Assembly (NCBI RefSeq): GCF_002563925.1 | Contig: NZ_PDJD01000001.1 | Coordinates: 372,001 to 436,000, forward strand | Direction: 5' to 3' | Origin: Serinibacter salmoneus | Lineage (GTDB): Bacteria > Actinomycetota > Actinomycetes > Actinomycetales > Beutenbergiaceae | DNA: 64,000 nt | Shown: in pieces, positions 8,185-17,528 of the stretch | How the letters are laid out: every line of letters begins with the position of its first letter | How positions within the stretch are numbered: position 1 is the stretch's first letter | The notes under the pieces: generated by a model | Told to the model about the DNA's origin: nothing | Seen by the model: only the letters and a program-made list of their open reading frames with translations | Databases searched by the model: none | Program-made: the position numbers and the translations under genes

Positions 8185-8201
8185 GAGAGGCGGGAGAACG
8201 G

Positions 8202-9005
8202 TCAGGAGACCGTCGTCACCATCCCCATCCGGGCCAGGACGGCGTTCTCCAGCACCTGCACCAGGTTGTACAGCAGCAGCGTGAGCAGGGTGATGACCGC
8301 GACCGAGGCCCACAGGTCCTCGAACCGGGCGGAGGCGGAGAACCGCACGATCATCCCGCCGATGCCCTGACCGGTGGAGAGCCACTCCGCGAGCAGCGCA
8401 CCGGTCACGGCGCCCGGCACGGACACCCGCGCCGCCGCGAACAGCGAGGGCAGCGCGCCGGGGATGTTCACCTTGCGCATCTGCGTCATCCGCCCGCCCC
8501 CGTACACGTGCACGAGGTCCAGGCTCTGCTGCGAGGCGCGGGAGAGCCCGAACAGGATCGAGGCGAGCGCGGGGAAGAGCACCACGATGCTCCCGATCAC
8601 CGCGACCGAGGCCGTGGTGCCTCGCCCGGTGATGAGGATGATCACCGGGGCGATGGACACCAGCGGGATCGAGCGCAGCAGCAGCGCGAGCGGCATCACG
8701 CCGGCCTCGATGGTGCTCGAGAGCGAGAACGCCACCGCGAGCACGAGCGCGATGAGCATCCCGGCCACGAACCCGATCGCGGAGTCCTGCATCGTCTGCC
8801 TGAGCAGGGAGCCGATCTCGGCGCGGTTCTCCGCGGCCTCCGGGTCGGTGACGAGGAAGGCCCACACCTCGGCGGGGCCCTTGGCCACGTACGGGGAGAC
8901 ACCGGTCAGGTTGACCACGGCCCACCACAGGGCGAGCACGATCACGAGGGTCAGCAGGGCGTTGAAGGAGGCGCGGCCCACGGCGCGCCAGATCGGGTGT
9001 CTCAC
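8202..9005 (-). CDS. ABC transporter permease, NitT/TauT type (second permease)
   Basis: 267 residues from a GTG that overlaps the stop of the upstream permease (GTGA). It has about six membrane helices and the cytoplasmic EAA loop SLDLVHVYGGGRMTQMRKVNIPGALPSLFAA, which docks on the ATPase. The pattern matches SsuC/TauC-type permeases (BPD_transp_1 family). It is the last gene of the importer operon and is followed by a palindromic repeat. Together with the other permease it should form a heterodimeric membrane channel. Confidence 0.88.
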   Translation of the reverse strand: MRHPIWRAVGRASFNALLTLVIVLALWWAVVNLTGVSPYVAKGPAEVWAFLVTDPEAAENRAEIGSLLRQTMQDSAIGFVAGMLIALVLAVAFSLSSTIEAGVMPLALLLRSIPLVSIAPVIILITGRGTTASVAVIGSIVVLFPALASILFGLSRASQQSLDLVHVYGGGRMTQMRKVNIPGALPSLFAAARVSVPGAVTGALLAEWLSTGQGIGGMIVRFSASARFEDLWASVAVITLLTLLLYNLVQVLENAVLARMGMVTTVS

Positions 9006-9817
9006 GCGGTCGCCTTCCCTGACACCCACGGCGTGACCAGCCGGGAGATGAATCCGAGGATCGCGTAGCCCGCGAGGGCCACCACGGCGCTGATGAGGAA
9101 CACGGCCCACACCCGCGCGGAGTCGAGGTCGCCCTGCAGTCGGATGAGGGTGATGCCGACCCCGCGGTCGATGCCGCCCATGTACTCCCCGAGGATCGCG
9201 CCGAGGAATGCGCTGGGCACCGCGATCTGCAGGGCGTTGAGGATGGCGGGCGTCGCGGCGATGAGCCGCACCTTGCGCAGCTGCGTCAGCCGGGTGCCGC
9301 CGTAGACCCGCACCACGTCCAGGCTCGCCTTGTCCGCGGCCTTGAAGCCCAGCAGGGCACCGACCACGGTGGTGAAGAACACCGCGAGGGCCGCGAGGAA
9401 GATCGCCGTGGCGCTCGGTTCGCCCGGCCGGGGCGCGCCACCCAGGATCACGATCGAGAGGCCACCCACGGCCACCACCGGCAGGCAGTAGCTGACCACG
9501 GCGATCTGGGTGATGACGGTCTCCAGCTGCGGCAGCAGCAGCACCGTGGAGGCTAGCAGCAGCGCGAGGACGTTGCCCCACGCGTACCCGATGAGGGCCT
9601 CGGTGATCGTCACGGAGAACACGCTCCAGTACGGGGCGAGGCCGTCTTGCGCGATGGTGGAGAAGACCACCCACGGGGAGGGCACCGGGGTGAAGTCGGT
9701 GCCCTCGGCGGGCGTGAACGCGGTGGCGGAGAACAGCCACCAGACGGCGATGATCGCCACCGCGCCGATGATCGAGGCGGCCCAGCGCGGCATCGGGCGG
9801 CGCACGCGGGCCGCCAT
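9002..9817 (-). CDS. ABC transporter permease, NitT/TauT type (first permease)
   Basis: 271 residues, six predicted helices and the EAA-like loop SLDVVRVYGGTRLTQLRKVRL about two thirds along. The ATG overlaps the stop of the ATPase gene (ATGA) and its own stop overlaps the GTG of the second permease, so all are translationally coupled. Two non-identical permeases suggest a heterodimeric transporter rather than the homodimer usual for SsuC. Substrate is not predictable from the permease. Confidence 0.88.
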   Translation of the reverse strand: MAARVRRPMPRWAASIIGAVAIIAVWWLFSATAFTPAEGTDFTPVPSPWVVFSTIAQDGLAPYWSVFSVTITEALIGYAWGNVLALLLASTVLLLPQLETVITQIAVVSYCLPVVAVGGLSIVILGGAPRPGEPSATAIFLAALAVFFTTVVGALLGFKAADKASLDVVRVYGGTRLTQLRKVRLIAATPAILNALQIAVPSAFLGAILGEYMGGIDRGVGITLIRLQGDLDSARVWAVFLISAVVALAGYAILGFISRLVTPWVSGKATA

Positions 9818-10713
9818 CAGCTCTCCGCCTCGCTCTGCCCGTCGGTGCCGAACAGCAGCGCCGAGGCCTGGTCCACCAGGGCGTGGAACTCCGGGGTGCG
9901 CTGCATCTCCGGGGTGCGCGGCCGCGGCAGGTCGATCTCCATGATCTCCTTGATCCGCCCGGGCCGCGGGGACATCACCGCAACCTGGTCGGACAGGAAG
10001 ATCGCCTCGGTGATGCCGTGCGTCACCAGCAGTGTGGTGGCGGGCTTCTCGGTCCAGATCCGCAGCAGTTCCAGGTTGAGGTTCTGCCGCGTCATGTCGT
10101 CCAGGGCGCCGAACGGCTCGTCCAGCAGCAGCACCGAGGGCTTCAGGGTGAGGGCCCGGGCGATCGAGACGCGCTGGCGCATCCCGCCGGAGAGCTGCGC
10201 CGGCTTGGACTTCTCGAACCCCGTCAGGCCCACGAGCTCGATGAGTTCGGCGATGTAGTCCTCGTCCGGCTTGCGCCCGGCCACCTCGAACGGCAGCCGG
10301 ATGTTGGTCAGCACGCTGCGCCAGGGCAGCAGCGCGTGGTCCTGGAACGCGATCCCGAGCTCGTGGAAGCGGCGCAGTTCGCTGGGCGTCTGCCCGTCCA
10401 CGAGCGCCGACCCGGAGGTCGGCTCCTCCAGGTCGGCGAGGATCCGCAGGATCGTGGACTTCCCGCAGCCCGAGGGGCCGAGCAGGGAGAGGAAGGAGCC
10501 CTGGTCGGTGTGCAGGTGGGCGTCCTGCAGAGCGGTGACCTCGCGGCCCCGGCGCCCCGGGAACACCTTGGTCAGGCCCTCGATGCGGATCCCGGTACCG
10601 GCCGAGGCGGGCGGCGCGGATTCGAGGGACGACGGCGCGTCCGATGACGGCGCGGCGCCGGACGGCGCACCCGTGGATGCGCCGTCCGGGGTGCCGGGGG
10701 TGGCCTCGCTCAT
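9817..10713 (-). CDS. ABC transporter ATP-binding protein, NitT/TauT type
   Basis: 298 residues. Walker [11 protein letters not shown]-loop [10 protein letters not shown], signature LSGGMRQRV, Walker [14 protein letters not shown] and the H-loop LVTHG are all intact. An unusual N-terminal extension of about 40 residues rich in Ala, Ser, Pro, Gly and Thr precedes the domain; the true start could be internal, but the ATG overlaps the stop of the substrate-binding-protein gene (ATGA), which supports it. Powers the importer encoded with it. Confidence 0.9.
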   Translation of the reverse strand: MSEATPGTPDGASTGAPSGAAPSSDAPSSLESAPPASAGTGIRIEGLTKVFPGRRGREVTALQDAHLHTDQGSFLSLLGPSGCGKSTILRILADLEEPTSGSALVDGQTPSELRRFHELGIAFQDHALLPWRSVLTNIRLPFEVAGRKPDEDYIAELIELVGLTGFEKSKPAQLSGGMRQRVSIARALTLKPSVLLLDEPFGALDDMTRQNLNLELLRIWTEKPATTLLVTHGITEAIFLSDQVAVMSPRPGRIKEIMEIDLPRPRTPEMQRTPEFHALVDQASALLFGTDGQSEAES

Positions 10714-11852
10714 CAGCCCTGGTAGTCGATGAGGTCGGGGTTCTCGGCGTAGATCTCCTCGATCAGCGTGGTGTCGAACAGGTCCTCCACGCTGACCTCC
10801 CAGCCGGCCGCGGCGAGCGAGGCGACGGTCTCGTTCTTGAGGTCCTCGGTGATGGTGAACAGGCCGTTCGCCTCGGTGTCGGGGGTGGAGATGAGTTCCT
10901 TCTCGGCCTGCAGGCCGAGCAGCGTCTTCTCCGGGTCCAGGGCGCCGAAGGCGGACTCGATGGCGTCCTCGGAGGAGGAGGCGGCCGCGGAGTAGTAGGT
11001 CTCCACGAGGCTGACGGTGTCCTCCTCGGGCTCGGTGAACACGTCGCTCCAGCCCTTGATCTCGGCGATCAGGAACTCCTTGAGGAGGTCCGGGTTCTCG
11101 GCGAGGTAGTCGTCGGTCACGGTGAAGGTCTCGGCCACGTAGGGCACGCCGTTGTCGGCGTAGGCGAGGTTGGTGACCTCGTACCCGGCGAGCTCCACGG
11201 TCAGCGCCTCGTTGGTGAGGTAGGCCATGAAGCCGTCGACCTGGCCGTCCATGAGGGGCGTGGGGTCGAAGTCGACCGGCACCACGGTGACCTCGTCCTC
11301 GGAGATCCCGTTCGCGTTCAGCATCGCGGAGAACACGCTCGCGTTGGAGTCCTGCACGCCGATGGTCTTGCCGATGAGGTCCTGCGGGGTGGCGATGTTG
11401 CCGCCATCCGCGAGGGACAGGATCGTGAACGGGTTCTTCTGGAACGTGGCGCCGATGATCGTCAGCGGCGCGTCCTGTTCGGCGATCGCGGCGCCCACGG
11501 AGGCGGCGTCGGACAGGGCGACCTCCACGGTGCCCGAGAGCAGCTTGGCCACCCCGGTGTCGGGGCCGGAGATGCCGATGACCTCGGAGAACCCGGCTTC
11601 GTCGTAGTAGCCGTTCTCGTAGGCGTAGAACTCCCCGGCGAACTCCTCGTTCTTGATCCAGGAGTACTGCACGGAGATCTCACCGAACTCCCCGGAGCCG
11701 GCCTCCTCGCTGGACTCGCTGGACTCACCGGCGTCGTCCGACTCGGCGCTCTCGCCCGGGCCGGCGGAGTCGGTGGAGCAGGCCGCCAGGGTGAGGGCGG
11801 CAGCCGCGGTCAGGGCGATGGCGCCCGCGCGGGTGCGTCGGAGGGCAGTCAT
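10713..11852 (-). CDS. ABC transporter substrate-binding lipoprotein, NMT1/SsuA-like
   Basis: 379 residues from the ATG with an upstream GAGGAG; a longer frame upstream lacks signal-peptide features. A lipoprotein signal ends in TLAAC (Cys25), followed by a Ser/Glu-rich linker. The mature domain ([20 protein letters not shown], then [12 protein letters not shown]) has the type II periplasmic fold used for nitrate, taurine, sulfonate and thiamine precursors. Lying between the deaminase and xanthine dehydrogenase, and sharing a promoter element with the deaminase, it probably captures a purine or ureide (inference). The gene begins the four-gene importer operon; each junction overlaps by about 4 bases. 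Confidence 0.87.
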   Translation of the reverse strand: MTALRRTRAGAIALTAAAALTLAACSTDSAGPGESAESDDAGESSESSEEAGSGEFGEISVQYSWIKNEEFAGEFYAYENGYYDEAGFSEVIGISGPDTGVAKLLSGTVEVALSDAASVGAAIAEQDAPLTIIGATFQKNPFTILSLADGGNIATPQDLIGKTIGVQDSNASVFSAMLNANGISEDEVTVVPVDFDPTPLMDGQVDGFMAYLTNEALTVELAGYEVTNLAYADNGVPYVAETFTVTDDYLAENPDLLKEFLIAEIKGWSDVFTEPEEDTVSLVETYYSAAASSSEDAIESAFGALDPEKTLLGLQAEKELISTPDTEANGLFTITEDLKNETVASLAAAGWEVSVEDLFDTTLIEEIYAENPDLIDYQG

Positions 11853-11899
11853 GGGGTCTCCTCGTGAGCGGTGATGGGAGCGGGATCTGTTGCCCGCCG

Positions 11900-11921
11900 A
11901 CGCTAGGCCGCGCACGTTTCC
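11900..11921 (-). promoter_or_regulatory. Importer operon promoter element GGAAAC-N9-CTAGCGT
   Basis: On the minus strand GGAAAC (11921-11916), 9 bases, CTAGCGT (11906-11900), identical in both boxes and spacing to the pair at 5397-5455; the flanks CC before and GT after GGAAAC are shared with the deaminase copy. A small dyad GTTCC-N5-GGAAC (11923-11937) overlaps upstream. TAGCGT would be the -10, about 48 bases before the start codon. Confidence 0.65.
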
Positions 11922-11945
11922 GGTTCCGGCGCGGAACGGTTTCGG

Positions 11946-14825
11946 CTATGTGACGTTGCGTGACGAACCGGACTCGTGCTGCAGCAGTCGCCACACCCGG
12001 TCCCGGCTGAACGGCTGGGTGAACCCCCGCACCCCGATCGCCCGCGCGATCGCGTTCCCGATCGCGGGTGCCACGGGGTTGTAGGGGGACTCGCTCATCG
12101 ACTTCGCCCCGAACGGGCCCAGCTCATCGCTCGTGCTGGCGAACAGCACCTCGGTGGCCGGCACGTCCGCGATCTGCGGCACCCGGTAGGTGCGCAGCAC
12201 GGGGGTGAGCAGCCGCCCGTCGTCGCCCACCATCACCTCTTCGTACAGGGCCGAGCCGATGCCCTGCGCCACGCCGCCCTCGATCTGCCCGCGGCATTGC
12301 GCGGGGTTGAGCACCACACCGGCGTCGGCGGCCTGCACGGACTGCAGGATCCGCACCGTGCCGGTCTCGGGGTCCACGGCCACCCGCACCGCGTGCACGT
12401 TGAAGGCCAGGGAGCGCTGTTCGCCGAGCTCGCTGCCGTCGGCCACGAGGCCACCCTCGCGCACCTCGTCCGGGTCCGCGGCCGCGAGCACCTGATCCAG
12501 GTCGATCAGGCCCGACGGCGCAGCCACCCCCCGGTCGGTCAGCGTCACCTGGTCGGCGGCACAGTGGGCGATCCCCGCGGCGATCTCCTCGATCCGGCGC
12601 CGCAGCGCGAGGCACGCGGCGTGCAGGGCCTTCCCGGTCACGGTGATCCCCGCGGAGGCGAACGCGCCGGTGTCGTGGGAGACGGCGTCGGTGTCCCCGT
12701 GCCACAGGTCCACCTGGTCGGCACGGGCGGCGAGGTCGGTGACGGCGATCTGCCGCAGCACGGTCGTGGTGCCGTTGCCGAACTCCGCGGTGCCGGCCCG
12801 CAGCAGGTAGGTGCCACCGGGTCGCAGGGTGGCGGTGGTGTGGGAGATGTGGCCGAACGGTGCCATCGTGGCGATCATCGCCGTCGCCATCCCCTCGCCC
12901 ACCAGCCAGCCCGCGGGGGCGGCCGCCGGGCCGAGGCCGGCCTCGGCCCGGCCCCGCTCCAGCGCGCCCTGCGCGAGGTCGAGGCACTGGTCCAACCCGT
13001 AGCTGCCCCACACGAGGTCGTCGTGACCGGGCGGGTCGGCCGGTCCGACGGCGTTGAGCCGGCGCAGGTCGAACGGGTCGATGCCGAGATCCTGGGCGAG
13101 CATGTCCATCGCGGACTCCACCCCGAGGATCACCTGCCCGAGCCCGTACCCGCGGAAGGCGCCGGAGGGCACGGTGTTGGTGTAGACCGCCTCGGCATCC
13201 AGCTGCACGGTGGGGCAGCGGTACAGGGTGGTGGACTCCGCGAGGGAGTGGAAGAGCACCCCGCGGGAGTGGTTGCCGTAGGCGCCGGTGTCGGAGAGCA
13301 CGTCGAGTTTCATCGCCGTCAGCCGGCCGGTGGCGTCCGCGCCGAGGGTGACCGAGACCCGCATCGGGTGGCGCACCGCGGCCCGCGCGAACTCGTCGGC
13401 GCGGGTGAACTCGAACGCCACGGGCCGCCCGGTGCGCAGCACCGCGAGGGCCACGAGGTCCTCGGTGAACATCTCCTGCTTCCCGCCGAACCCGCCGCCC
13501 AGGCGCGCGGTGAGCACCCGCACCCGGCCGGGCTCCAGTCCGAACACGTGGCACAGTTCGTTGCGGGTGAGGAACGGCACCTGGGTGGAGGAGCGGATCA
13601 CCAGGCGTCCGTCCTCATCCAGCCACCCGATGCTGCCGTGGGTCTCGAGCTGGGCGTGGGTGACCCGGCTGGTGCGCCAGGTGCCGCTGACCACGGTGTG
13701 GCTCGCGGCCAGGGCCGCAGTCGCGTCCCCGGTGTGGACGGCGGCGATCACGTTGCGGTGCGCCTGGTCCACCCGTTCGGCCGGGGTACGGTCGGGGTGC
13801 AGCAGCGGCGCGCCCGGGGAGCGGGCCGCCTCGGGGTCGGTGACGGCGGGCAGCACCTCGTAGTCCACCTCGACCAGGGCGCATGCCGCGTCCGCGGCCT
13901 CGGCGGTCTCGGCCACCACGGCCGCGACCCGCTGCCCCACATGCCGCACCACGTCGTCCAGCAGCCGGGTGTCGTCCGGGTCGTCGGTGCGGTGCTGGTG
14001 GCGGCCGGTGGAGTAGCGCACGTCGGGGGAGTCGTGGTGGGTGAAGACCGCCACCACGCCCGGCACCGCGAGCGCGGCGTCGGTGCGGATCGCGGTGATC
14101 CGGGCGTGTGCGTGCGGGCTGGGCACCACCCGCAGGATGAGCGCGCCGGTCGCCTCGTGCCCCGGCGGCAGATCGAAGGTGTAGGGCTCCGTCCCCTGCA
14201 CGATCCGCCGCGCCGCGGGAGGGACCACGCTGCGCCCGACGGCGGCGCCCGCCACGTCCCTCGCCGGGTTCGCGGTCTCGCCCGGATCCTCGACCGGCGT
14301 CTCGCCCGGCTCCTCACCCGGCTCGGCACTCGCCGTGCCGCAGGCGCCGGTGCCGCACGCGCCGCCCGCCCCGCACCCGTCCTCGGCTTCTGCGCGGGTG
14401 ACGCCCCGCGTGACGGCCTCGCGGATGGGCCGGTACCCGGTGCAGCGGCACAGGTTCCCCTTGAGCCGGCGGTCCAGGTCGGGCAGGTCCTGCGGGGTCA
14501 GGGTGGAGGCGGTGACCGCCAGCCCGGGGGTGCAGAACCCGCACTGGAAGGCGAAGCCGGTCGCGATCTCCTCCTGCACCGCGTTCAGGTCCTCCCCGGG
14601 GGCGAGGCCCGCGGCCGTGGTCACCCGACGGTCCGCGAGACGCTGTGCGGGGATGAGGCAGGAGTGCACCGGCTTGCCGTCCAGGAGCACGGTGCACGCG
14701 CCGCAGTCCCCGGCGTCGCACCCCTTCTTCACCTCGGTGTGGCCCTGCTCGCGCAGCAGGGTGCGCAGGCACTGCCCGGCGCGGGGGCCGGCCTCCCGCT
14801 CCTGCCCGTTGACCTCGAACCTCAT
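11946..14825 (-). CDS. Xanthine dehydrogenase, fused 2Fe-2S and molybdopterin subunits
   Basis: 959 residues. Residues 1-150 are a xanthine-dehydrogenase-type iron-sulfur subunit: plant-ferredoxin cluster Cys36, Cys41, Cys44, Cys56 and helical-domain cluster Cys95, Cys98, Cys126, Cys128 (CGFCTPG, CRCTGY). A Gly/Ala/Cys-rich then Glu/Pro-rich linker (about 150-195) joins it to a molybdenum subunit with [22 protein letters not shown] and the C-terminal [21 protein letters not shown] containing the probable active-site Glu. It should hydroxylate hypoxanthine and xanthine to urate, passing electrons to the FAD subunit. The ATG overlaps the stop of the FAD-subunit gene. The frame continues open upstream but that part is a shadow of the FAD gene. 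Other molybdenum hydroxylase substrates remain possible. Confidence 0.88.
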   Translation of the reverse strand: MRFEVNGQEREAGPRAGQCLRTLLREQGHTEVKKGCDAGDCGACTVLLDGKPVHSCLIPAQRLADRRVTTAAGLAPGEDLNAVQEEIATGFAFQCGFCTPGLAVTASTLTPQDLPDLDRRLKGNLCRCTGYRPIREAVTRGVTRAEAEDGCGAGGACGTGACGTASAEPGEEPGETPVEDPGETANPARDVAGAAVGRSVVPPAARRIVQGTEPYTFDLPPGHEATGALILRVVPSPHAHARITAIRTDAALAVPGVVAVFTHHDSPDVRYSTGRHQHRTDDPDDTRLLDDVVRHVGQRVAAVVAETAEAADAACALVEVDYEVLPAVTDPEAARSPGAPLLHPDRTPAERVDQAHRNVIAAVHTGDATAALAASHTVVSGTWRTSRVTHAQLETHGSIGWLDEDGRLVIRSSTQVPFLTRNELCHVFGLEPGRVRVLTARLGGGFGGKQEMFTEDLVALAVLRTGRPVAFEFTRADEFARAAVRHPMRVSVTLGADATGRLTAMKLDVLSDTGAYGNHSRGVLFHSLAESTTLYRCPTVQLDAEAVYTNTVPSGAFRGYGLGQVILGVESAMDMLAQDLGIDPFDLRRLNAVGPADPPGHDDLVWGSYGLDQCLDLAQGALERGRAEAGLGPAAAPAGWLVGEGMATAMIATMAPFGHISHTTATLRPGGTYLLRAGTAEFGNGTTTVLRQIAVTDLAARADQVDLWHGDTDAVSHDTGAFASAGITVTGKALHAACLALRRRIEEIAAGIAHCAADQVTLTDRGVAAPSGLIDLDQVLAAADPDEVREGGLVADGSELGEQRSLAFNVHAVRVAVDPETGTVRILQSVQAADAGVVLNPAQCRGQIEGGVAQGIGSALYEEVMVGDDGRLLTPVLRTYRVPQIADVPATEVLFASTSDELGPFGAKSMSESPYNPVAPAIGNAIARAIGVRGFTQPFSRDRVWRLLQHESGSSRNVT

Positions 14826-15679
14826 GCGTCCTCCGCCGCCGCGGCTGCGCTGGTCAGTTCTTCCCGCGCCAGCTCCTCCCGGACCCGCCGCGCGAGCACC
14901 ACGCTGACCCCGCGTCGCCAGTCGGCCGACCCCAGCGGGTCGGTGTAGTACCCCGGGGCGCCCGCCACCGCGGCCGCGAGCTCGTCGGTCGCGGGCAGCG
15001 CGGGGAAGCGCAGCACCGTGGGCGCGGCGGTGGCCGCGGTGATCGTCACGACGGCGCCGCCGCCGTCCGCGGGCGAGTCCAGGCGCCCGGTGACCACGGC
15101 GCCGGACCGGCCGTGCTCGGCCAGGGCGATCTTGCGCAGCGTCGCCCGAGCGCGCAGCGCCGCGGCCGGGAGCGTGACGGCGCGCAGCACCTCGCCGCTC
15201 GCGAGGGCGTTGCGCCCGTTGCCCGTGACCAGGTCGGCCACCGGGGCGTGGCGATCGGCGCCGTCGGGCCGCCAGATCTCCGCCACCCCCTCCAGGGTGG
15301 CGCACATTGCCACCATGGCGGCGGCCGCGTAGGCGCGGGCGATGTTCCCGCCCACGGTGGCGGTGTTCCAGATCTTGAAGGAGGCCAGGAGCGCGTTCGC
15401 GGCCTGCGGGATCAGGGTGGCGGCCCGCCAGTCCGCCGGGGCCGTCGGCGCCCAGGCGACGAGGTCGGCGATCGTGCAGGTCGCGGCGATCCGCACCCCC
15501 TCCCCGCTCACCTCGATCGGCTCCCAGCCCAGGCCGGTGAGGTCCACGAGGCCGGTGACGCCGGGCTGCGGCTCGCTCATCAGCCAGGTGCCGCCCGCCA
15601 GCAGTCGCTCCCCGGGCGCGAGCACGAGGTCCGCGCGGCTGCGCGCCGTGCGGTAGGAGGTCACGCTCGTGATGTCCAT
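14822..15679 (-). CDS. Xanthine dehydrogenase FAD-binding subunit
   Basis: 285 residues of the CO-dehydrogenase-flavoprotein / XdhB family. LLAGGTWLM near residue 30 and [17 protein letters not shown] near 110 are the two FAD-binding loops (normally AGGT and TxGGN). It is translationally coupled to the fused iron-sulfur/molybdenum subunit downstream (ATGA). Together they make a two-polypeptide enzyme instead of the usual three. An AAGGAC lies upstream of the ATG. It is divergent from xdhC, with a 126-base shared promoter region. Confidence 0.88.
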   Translation of the reverse strand: MDITSVTSYRTARSRADLVLAPGERLLAGGTWLMSEPQPGVTGLVDLTGLGWEPIEVSGEGVRIAATCTIADLVAWAPTAPADWRAATLIPQAANALLASFKIWNTATVGGNIARAYAAAAMVAMCATLEGVAEIWRPDGADRHAPVADLVTGNGRNALASGEVLRAVTLPAAALRARATLRKIALAEHGRSGAVVTGRLDSPADGGGAVVTITAATAAPTVLRFPALPATDELAAAVAGAPGYYTDPLGSADWRRGVSVVLARRVREELAREELTSAAAAAEDA

Positions 15680-15708
15680 GGCTGAGGTCCTTGTCCGTGG
15701 TGGCTGGC

Positions 15709-15730
15709 AGTACAGCAGGGCGGCGTTTCA
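15709..15730 (-). promoter_or_regulatory. Possible purine-cluster promoter element upstream of xdhB
   Basis: On the minus strand TGAAAC (15730-15725), 9 bases, CTGTACT (15715-15709) keeps the spacing of the GGAAAC-N9-CTAGCGT element with a diverged -10. It is about 30 bases before the FAD-subunit start. Tentative. Confidence 0.35.
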
Positions 15731-15805
15731 CGGGCGTTACCGTCCGGGCAACAGCGGCGCGATCCCGCAATGTCGTGGCAATACCGCGGGCGTAGCCTCA
15801 CCGTC

Positions 15806-16828
15806 ATGCGGGAGATCCTCGACGTCGCGGCCCAGTGGGTGCGCGAGGGCGCGCCGTTCGCGGTGGCCACCGTGGTGGCGCGCACCGGCAGTGCGCCCCG
15901 GGAGGTCGGCGCGTCCATGGCGATCCGGGATTCTCACGCCTTCGGCGGGGTCTCCGGTGGCTGCGTGGAGGGCGCCGTGGTGCAGCGCGCCGCGGAGGTG
16001 GTGGCCACCGGTGAGTCCGTGCTGGAGACCTACGGGATCGAGGATGCGGACTCCTTCGCGGTCGGCCTGTCCTGCGGCGGCAGCGTGCAGGTGCTGATCC
16101 GCCCCGTGCTGCCCGGCAGCGCGGCGGCCCGCGAGATCCTGCTGCTGCAGGCGGCGGTGGCCGCCGGGGTGGAGGCCGCCCTGGAGCTGGTGCTCGACGG
16201 CGAGCGCACCCTCTCCCTGACGCTCACCTGCGCGCCGCACCTGATCGTGATCGGCGCGGTGGAGGTCGCCGCGGCCCTGACCCGGCTCGCCCTGGCCAGC
16301 GGCTACCGGGTCACGGTGGTCGATCCCCGCGCCGCGTTCGCGGTGCCGGAGCGGTTCGGCGGCGCCGAGGTGGTCTGCGACTGGCCGCATCGCTATCTCG
16401 GTGCGGACGGGGCAGCGGCGCTCGGGCCGCAGACCGCGGTCGCGGTGCTCAGCCACGACGCGCGCATCGACGCCCCGGCGCTCGCAGTGGCGCTGGGCTC
16501 GGCCGCGGGCTACGTGGGCGCGATGGGCTCGCGCCGCACCCACGCCGAGCGGCTGGACCGGCTGCGCGAGGCCGGCGCGAGCGATCAGCAGATCGCGCGG
16601 CTGCGTTCCCCGATCGGGTTGGACCTGGGCGGCCGGGGCCCCGAGGCGACGGCGCTGGCGATCCTCGCGGAGATCACCGCGGACCGGCACCGCGGGAGCG
16701 GCCGACGCCTGAGCGAGACCAGCGGCGCCCTGCACCGCGACAGTGTGGCGACCCCTGACGTGGCGGGCGACGCGGCGTGCACGCGTGCCGAGGTGCCGGC
16801 CACCGGCCTTGTCCCCGCGGGCGAGTGA
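15806..16828 (+). CDS. xdhC: XdhC-family molybdenum-cofactor insertion protein
   Basis: 340 residues from ATG 15806; an in-frame ATG at 15770 would add 12 residues but gives an atypical N-terminus. Residues about 5-75 form the XdhC/CoxI domain (GSAPREVGASMAI, VSGGCVEGAV), and residues about 140-285 the Rossmann-like C-terminal domain (LIVIGAVEVAAAL, YVGAMGSRRTHAERL, SPIGLDLGGRGPEATALAILAEI). XdhC binds and sulfurates the molybdenum cofactor and loads it into xanthine dehydrogenase. A TAGCCT at 15792-15797 would be a suitable -10 for a nearly leaderless transcript. The next gene overlaps by GTGA. Confidence 0.88.
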   Translation: MREILDVAAQWVREGAPFAVATVVARTGSAPREVGASMAIRDSHAFGGVSGGCVEGAVVQRAAEVVATGESVLETYGIEDADSFAVGLSCGGSVQVLIRPVLPGSAAAREILLLQAAVAAGVEAALELVLDGERTLSLTLTCAPHLIVIGAVEVAAALTRLALASGYRVTVVDPRAAFAVPERFGGAEVVCDWPHRYLGADGAAALGPQTAVAVLSHDARIDAPALAVALGSAAGYVGAMGSRRTHAERLDRLREAGASDQQIARLRSPIGLDLGGRGPEATALAILAEITADRHRGSGRRLSETSGALHRDSVATPDVAGDAACTRAEVPATGLVPAGE

Positions 16829-17490
16829 CACCCACCGATCGGACCGACGCGGCGCGCGGACCGGTCGGGCTGGTGCTGGCGGCGGGCGGCGGGCGCCGGT
16901 TCGGCGGACCGAAGGCCCTCGCCCGCAGCGCGGACGGCACCCCGTGGCTGCACCTCGCCGTCCGCGCCCTGCGCGCGGGTGGCTGCACCCGGGTGCTCGT
17001 CGCGCTCGGCGCCGGTGCGGACCGGGCCCGCACGCTCCTGCCGGCCGGAGTCCGTGAGGTCACGGTGCCCGACTGGTCCGAGGGCCTCGCCTCGAGCCTG
17101 CGCACCGCCCTCACCTCCCCTCACCTGGCCGAGGCGGCGGCACACACCGGGGCGAGCGGCGCCGTCGTGATCCCCGTGGACACCCCCGGGCTGCCCGCAG
17201 AAGCGGTGCGCCGCCTCATCGCCGCAGGCGAGGTCGCCGACCATGCGGCTGCGCTCGCGCGCGCCACCTACGACGGGCGCCCCGGGCACCCCGTGCTGCT
17301 CGGCCGCAACCACTGGGCCGCCATCGCCGCGGAGCTCACGGGCGACGCCGGTGCCGGCGCCTACCTGCGCCGGCACGCAGCACGGGAGATCCCGTGCGGT
17401 GACCTGTGGGACGGCGCCGATGCGGACACGCCAGGCCCGACCGGCGGCTCGGGAAACCCCGATCCCCACCGGTCACACCGCCGCGTCTAG
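16825..17490 (+). CDS. MocA/MobA-like molybdenum-cofactor nucleotidyltransferase
   Basis: 221 residues from the GTG overlapping the xdhC stop. The nucleotide-binding loop LVLAAGGGRRFGGPKAL (residues 16-32) and the metal-binding VVIPVDTPGLP identify the MobA-like NTP-transferase fold. Coupled to xdhC, it most likely makes the molybdopterin-cytosine or guanine dinucleotide form of the cofactor (MocA role, inferred). The last 25 residues are a Gly/Pro/His-rich tail. CoF-type 2-phospholactate guanylyltransferases share the fold but not this context. Confidence 0.8.
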   Translation: MTPTDRTDAARGPVGLVLAAGGGRRFGGPKALARSADGTPWLHLAVRALRAGGCTRVLVALGAGADRARTLLPAGVREVTVPDWSEGLASSLRTALTSPHLAEAAAHTGASGAVVIPVDTPGLPAEAVRRLIAAGEVADHAAALARATYDGRPGHPVLLGRNHWAAIAAELTGDAGAGAYLRRHAAREIPCGDLWDGADADTPGPTGGSGNPDPHRSHRRV

Positions 17491-17528
17491 GCTGAAGCAG
17501 CAGACATCGCACGTCATGGGGGAAATTC

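Noticed and set aside
6877-8201. Island as an insertion sequence
   Set aside because: No transposase-like frame and the palindromes have no target duplication that can be seen; it remains a composition anomaly.
11976-14948. A 990-codon open frame on the plus strand
   Set aside because: It is antisense to the xanthine dehydrogenase gene, composed of His/Gly/Arg/Val shadow sequence caused by high GC, and has no family motif.
14826-15770. Extension of the xanthine dehydrogenase frame upstream to 15770
   Set aside because: This part overlaps the FAD subunit in another frame and encodes low-complexity Arg/Gly/Ala sequence; the ATG at 14825 overlapping the FAD stop is the real start.
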